DNA of 64,000 nt from Halocaridina rubra (lineage: Eukaryota > Arthropoda > Malacostraca > Decapoda > Atyidae): contig JAXCGZ010007566.1 of NCBI GenBank assembly GCA_037179515.1, positions 7,501 through 71,500 on the forward strand. The letters are read 5' to 3'. Of the stretch, positions 57,272 to 64,000 are shown piece by piece (within the stretch, counting starts at the first letter, position 1; the number at the start of each line of letters is the position of its first letter). Made by a program: the position numbers and the translations under genes. A model generated the notes under the pieces. That model was given only the letters and a program-made list of their open reading frames with translations. It was not told where the DNA came from and searched no databases.

Positions 57272-60107
57272 CTATTTGTCCAAATGAAAACTATATAGTT
57301 TGCCTTTGAAAGCTGTGAAGGAGGATGCATTTTTAAGATGCTCTGGAATATTATTCCAGAGTGTTGGCCCTTTGATAGTGATCATCTTTGAACCTGCTTC
57401 TGTGTTTGTTCTGTGAATAAAGAGCTCACTGCTCTGTCTTGTGTTGGTTCCCCTTATATCCCTGACTGTTTTTAAATCAAATAGCCAGCTAGGATAATGA
57501 TGGTCCAAAATTTTGAATACAATAACATAAATAGCATAAGCGACCTTATTTTCTGCCCGCAGCCACCCAAGTTTATTGAGAGCTGGTGTGATGTGGTCAT
57601 ATTTTCTTATTCCTCCCAGGGCAACTCGAGCTGCAAAATTAATAAGCTTCTGTATTCTGTTTATCTGAGTCTTAGTGGTAGCTCCCCAAACAGTTGTGCA
57701 GTAATTAATGTGACTTTGGGCTAGAGATTCAACAACAGTTATTCGAGCGGTAGTCTCAAAATTGTCTTTTATACGTGATAAGTACAGTAATGTTCCTGTA
57801 ACATTTTTGCATACTTTATCTATGTGGGAATCAAACAACATGTGGTTATCAAAGTGAATTCCTAGGTTTTTGACTGTTTTGCTAGGTGTGATAATATTGT
57901 CGCAAAAATTAATTGTTGCGTTTTCTGGAATTTGTGCTATGTGGAACCTTGAACCAATAAATATGCACTGTGTTTTACTTTCGTTAATTAACAGCCCAAG
58001 TTCTTGGAAATAGGTTTTAATTTTTGACAGAGTGTTTTCTGCTCTTAAAGTTAGCTCTGGGAGGTTATTAATATCACCACTAAGGAGTAGTTGAGTGTTA
58101 TCTGCATATTGTACGACTAGACAGTCAGAAATGAAAGAAGATAGATCATTTACGTAAATGGAGAAGAGGATAGGGCCAAGTACTGATCCCTGTGGAACAC
58201 CAAATGATACATTTTTTGGCACAGAGATAATGTTGTTAAGACGTATGGACTGTTTACGATTAGATAGATACTCGCTAAACCAGCTTGGATCAATATTTAA
58301 GTTAATACATTTACTTAAAAGAATTTCATGGTTTACACTGTCGAAGGCTTTTGATAAGTCCAATAATACAAGCATAGATATTTTTTTCATATCTATATTA
58401 TTATATATACTATTCGTAACTTTAAGCAGTGCAGTTTCCGTCGAAAGTTTCGGTCTGAAACCATGTTGGTTAATACTTAATAGTCTATTTGATTCTAAAT
58501 ATGACATAAGTTGGCATGCAACAATTTTTTCTAATATTTTAGAGAAAATGGGTAGCAGGGAAATGGGACGATAGTTTGTCACATCTTCTCTGTCCCCCTT
58601 TTTATGCAGAGGTATTACATGTGATATTTTCCAAGCGTCAGGAAACTTTTTAGTGACAATGGAAGTGTTCATAATAGTTAGAATATAGGATGCAATCATG
58701 GGTAGAGCATCTTTGATGAACTGAAATGGTATACCATCTGAACCATAAGAGCCAGAGTTTCTTAGGCTCTTTATGATAAGAATTAGGGTAGCACAATCGA
58801 TAGGATTTATCTTGAAGTACTCTCTTGTGTTTACATTGGAAGAATTGTCATTTAAGCAATTACTCATATTCACTGAGTTGATGTTTTCTTGAGTTTTTTC
58901 ATATGTATTTTTGCCAACGTTAGCAAAATAGTTATTAAAGTTTTCTGCTTTGTCTTTCAACTCCGTAATATTTTCATAACTTTCTGAGGTACGCTTTTCA
59001 TTTGGTATCATGCTTCTTATCACTTTCCATGTTGCTGCTGTATCATGTCTAGAGTCAATAAATTGTTTTTTGTAAAAGTCTTTTTTTACTTACACTGATG
59101 AGAGATCTGACACGTTTCTTTTCTGTTTTATAACGTTCTCGGAGAGTCATATCATATCTATTCATTTTTAGCTCTTTTTGTATTTGATTTCTGATTTGCA
59201 TTGCCTCTTTGATGTCATTAGTTAGCCAGGGGGCTGAGGGGCGGGTTATTTTTCTTGTTACAATGGGTGCACAACTATCTAAGCATTCAAAGAAGACTTT
59301 TGTTAGAATCTCAACCTGCAAATCGACGTTCTCTGTGTATTTAATTCTATTAAGTGCATTTGTGTTGTTGATTAATGTTTCACAAAAGATATCAGGGGAG
59401 TCATTTTTTAGACACCAGAATGTCTTGAGGAGAGGCTTCCTTTTGGGCTTGTTTATGTTTAGCATAGCAATGTTCAGCTCGTGGTCTGCAATTGGGCAGG
59501 GAACTACGTCCCAATAGGGTATACTTTCCACTTTATTTGTCATTATCAGATCTATAAGAGTCCCAGAATTAGGGGTTATGCGGGTCGGTTTTGTCACTAT
59601 TTGTGTTAACTTCACAGTGTTGATCACCCTTTTCATTTTGTTATCTGCTGAGAGCAAGTCATCATTAAAGTCGCCAAGTATGTATATGGGTTTATGACGC
59701 ACACAGATATTTCTGAATGTTTCTAGCAGATGATTGAATGAACTTGTAGGTGCTTTAGGGTGACGGTAAACACACCCTACAATGAAAGATGGAAGTTTCT
59801 GATACTGCACAGTGATCCATAAATCTTCGAGCTCCTCAGTTTTTTCTAAACCTGTGGTTATTTCTGATGCACTAAGATAAATTCTAACATAAATACAAAC
59901 CCCACCCCCTCGGCCATGGTCATTGCAAAATATTTTAAACTCTGGGATATTCACATATTTATTTTCAGTTGTAGGAGGAAGCCAAGTTTCATTTACACAG
60001 AGGAGATCTATGTTGTAGTCTTTTGATAGCATTATTATTTCCTCAAAATGAGCGAGCAGGGTCTGAGCGTTCACATGTACTAATGTTACATTCTTACCAT
60101 GTTTCAT
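57272..60107 (-). pseudogene. LINE-A3 ORF2: endonuclease-RT, one frameshift and a YADN box
   Basis: A likely start at ATG 60107 overlaps the end of ORF1. Endonuclease: VTLVHVNAQTLLAHFEEI, DLLCVNETWLP (catalytic Glu), YILGDFNDDLL, ADHELNIAML (His of the Asp-His pair). [55 protein letters not shown] seventh T in the run near 59081-59087 (LINE-A1 has six) shifts the frame after the endonuclease. The RT catalytic box reads YADN instead of YADD, so activity would be lost even without the frameshift. The rest (57272-59023) is open for 583 codons. Confidence 0.9.
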
Positions 60108-60960
60108 TGGGGTGGTATCCATAGTCATAGTTGTAGTTTCGACTGTGTGATTCTGCTGGGAATTCATCATTGTAGTGTGTTCTGGGGTTAGCCCATGGAT
60201 CCTGGTGTCTGTACCTGCCGTTGGATGTGTAATGCTGGTTTGAGTACGTGCCGTGGTATGATCGGGCCTTCCCAAAGTTTGTATGCCTAGGTGAGTGTCT
60301 AGGGTTGTAAGAGCCATCACTCCAGGAGAAGTCTCTTGTGCGTGGACGGCGATAAGAGAGGTTTGTATCGTGTCTCTTTCTGTAGTCTCGCGTATAGGGG
60401 ATTGTTTCATTAGCTTTTTGCTGTTTATTTTGGTATGACTGTAGTTTGGGATATTTTGTAGAATACCCAGGTTGTGTCCATTGTTTGCCCCCGTGAAATG
60501 GCTGGCCAATTGTGCCTGTAGGCCATTGATTCAGTTTGTAAGGCACATATTCAAATCCTTTCGATATCGTTATTGCGAAGGAAACCAAATTTGGTTTGCG
60601 AGAAAGCTCCTTAATCAAGACTTCTTCAGAAGGAATGCCTTGATTTGTCAATGTATTACGTATCTCTCTCAAAGGGGTTGCCAGGAATGCGAATATATAT
60701 TTGAGCTGTAACCCTTGCACTTGCATTATTGGGCAACTGTGGCTGTGGGGGAGAGGACTTCAATGGAATGTTTAGAATAGAGACTGCTGCTATTTTGTCT
60801 TTTCTGTTTTCTTCATTGTTTTGCAGCCTATTGCTGGGTTGGTTATTTGTGCTGGAAGGTGTAATTTGATTGTCCTGGTTAGTGATAGTTGCTGTGTTGT
60901 TAGGAGTAGTGGAGATTGGCTCTATATCTTCTTCGCTGTTTTGCAACTCTTTACCAGGTT
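60094..60960 (-). pseudogene. LINE-A3 ORF1, RNA-binding type, frameshifted
   Basis: The N-terminal part (60960-60660) is Asn/Gln/Thr-rich and ends in an RRM-like strand, ARVTAQIYIRIPGNPF. The next frame (60726-60094) continues with RNTLTNQGIPSEEVLIKEL, KPNLVSFAITISKGFEYV and an Arg/Tyr/His-rich basic tail (YRKRHDTNLSYRRPRTR). The frameshift is near 60665. The stop TAA at 60094-60096 follows the ORF2 ATG at 60107 by a few bases, so the ORFs overlap. Expected role: RNA-binding chaperone of the LINE ribonucleoprotein. Confidence 0.7.
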
Positions 60961-60975
60961 GGTTGTTTGGTTTCA

Positions 60976-61548
60976 TCACAGTTAAACACTTGTTGCAGGA
61001 TAAAACCTTCACTCTCAATACATATAGCGAATTCCTTTATGTAGGAATCCGCTGCTTTTTGGTCGGAACTAGCCACCTCTGCGTGTCTAATGACGCTATG
61101 AATCCCAGTTCGGCAACGAAAGTGTTCAAACCTGCTTCTGCTAGCTTTAAATTCCTCCAGTTTAGCGCCACTAGAAGTCGGAGAGTTCACTACTAAATCT
61201 TGGTGGATTTGCAAAGCCTTATCTCATATTATGGCTTCGCTAATACTATCGCCAACCAACTGATTTTCATTTATCCACAACAATAATAATTTTGCTACCT
61301 CTTCTATCACCTGACCTTTTCTTTGTTAAAATATTGACTCCCTTAGCCAGGTCAGCTGCTTTTAAGATCTCTTTATTCTTTAAAATAGTACAGATGGTGG
61401 ATTTCGGCATGTTATATTGTGTGGTGAGATCAGACACATGCACCCCATTTTCATGTTTTGCAATTATTTCTTTTTTTGTTTCCACTGTTATGCATCTGGG
61501 GTGTTTGATGCCAATATCACTAGCACTTTTAACTTTCTTAGGAGCCAT
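60976..61548 (-). pseudogene. Tigger T2 transposase, N-terminal part
   Basis: Minus-strand ATG at 61548 begins MAPKKVKSASDIGIKHPR, then the CENP-B-type helix-turn-helix (KKEIIAKHENGVHVSDLTTQ, MPKSTICTILKNKE). A second frame (61214-60976) continues with KLEEFKASRSRFEHFRCRTG and ends VFNCDET at the first DDE_1 motif, exactly where LINE-A3 was inserted. A frameshift lies near 61265-61215. Confidence 0.85.
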
Positions 61549-61829
61549 AATAAAGGCTATATTAAAAGAAAAAAACTATGGAAAATAAGCAAGAACTGTG
61601 ATAAAATACGAATGAACCACACAGAGTGGGCACCAATGCAGAACTGAGAGAAAACGAAAGTGGCCGAATGGAACCCATGTGGTGGCCAAGAGCGGCCGAA
61701 TGGGACATGTGGTGGCTTTGTCAACACATTTTTGTTCGTGGGTTGGAATTTATTTGTGAGTTGGGGTAAAATTTTGTTCGCAGGTTGGTTTGTTCTTAGG
61801 TACAGGCATTCGCGGGTTGGGTTCACCAC

Positions 61830-62110
<281 letters not shown>

Positions 62111-62112
62111 TA

Positions 62113-64000
<1,888 letters not shown>

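Larger units (their letters stand above)
55520..60969 (-). mobile_element. LINE-A copy A3, near full length
   Basis: Minus strand, about 4.0 kb without its own nested insert. The 3' tail of AAAC/TTTG units begins at 55520 and the 5' end meets Tigger sequence near 60969. Compared with T1, about 10 bases of Tigger (GGACTGTTT region) are missing at the junction, so the insertion made a small target deletion rather than a duplication. ORF1 and ORF2 are both present but broken. Confidence 0.88.

Overview
This window is eukaryotic nuclear DNA, almost certainly from an arthropod and most likely a decapod crustacean. That placement is an inference from style: very long (TA)n, (CA)n, (CT)n and tetranucleotide microsatellites, several LINE families with frameshifted copies, tRNA-derived SINEs, a CsRn1-type Gypsy element, Tigger/pogo and hAT transposons, and almost no host coding sequence. 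There is no bacterial-style operon, CRISPR array or intact tRNA/rRNA gene. I name the LINE families A to E for convenience.

Layout. 0-7.7 kb: microsatellites, a 120-bp inverted-repeat pair, LINE-A copy A1 (minus), a 255-bp foldback element, a degenerate satellite, tRNA-derived SINE pieces and three MITEs. 7.7-19 kb: three copies of a CR1/L2-like LINE (family B: B1, B2, B3) separated by long microsatellites; B3 is the longest, with a broken ORF1 and an open 940-codon ORF2. 19-23.4 kb: LINE-A copy A2, two SINEs (one sharing the LINE-A 3' end), a LINE-B fragment and hairpin-forming microsatellites. 24.1-29.2 kb: a nearly intact LTR retrotransposon whose LTRs differ at one base that I can see. 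30-33.6 kb: an inverted pair of Tc1-like transposase remnants, a decayed Tigger element and a small TA-flanked MITE. 34.5-36.5 kb: a 1,014-bp tandem duplication. 37.7-39 kb: LINE-B copy B5 inside a tetranucleotide microsatellite. 40.3-44.2 kb: a LINE-C copy (minus) interrupted by another LINE-C copy (plus) and by a LINE-D 3' fragment. 44.2-50.3 kb: low-complexity AT-rich DNA that holds the only candidate host gene, two minus-strand exons with good splice sites and an open joined frame. 50.4-53.4 kb: a structurally complete hAT transposon with a 601-codon ORF, perfect 16-bp TIRs and perfect 8-bp TSD, inserted in a LINE-E remnant. 54-64 kb: a three-level nest (Tigger interrupted by LINE-A3, itself interrupted by a TA-flanked element carrying a 160-bp satellite array), then a second inverted copy of that satellite-carrying element.

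How the parts relate. Nearly everything is mobile DNA. The strongest signals are (1) a two-copy, TA-flanked terminal-inverted-repeat element whose interior is a 160-bp tandem array, the copies differing by two units; (2) LINE-B copies that repeatedly sit in CA/CATA microsatellites in the same strand sense; (3) a SINE that ends in the LINE-A 3' stem-loop, pointing to a SINE/LINE partnership; (4) the intact hAT; and (5) the very young CsRn1-type Gypsy element with a TAATG gag/pol junction.
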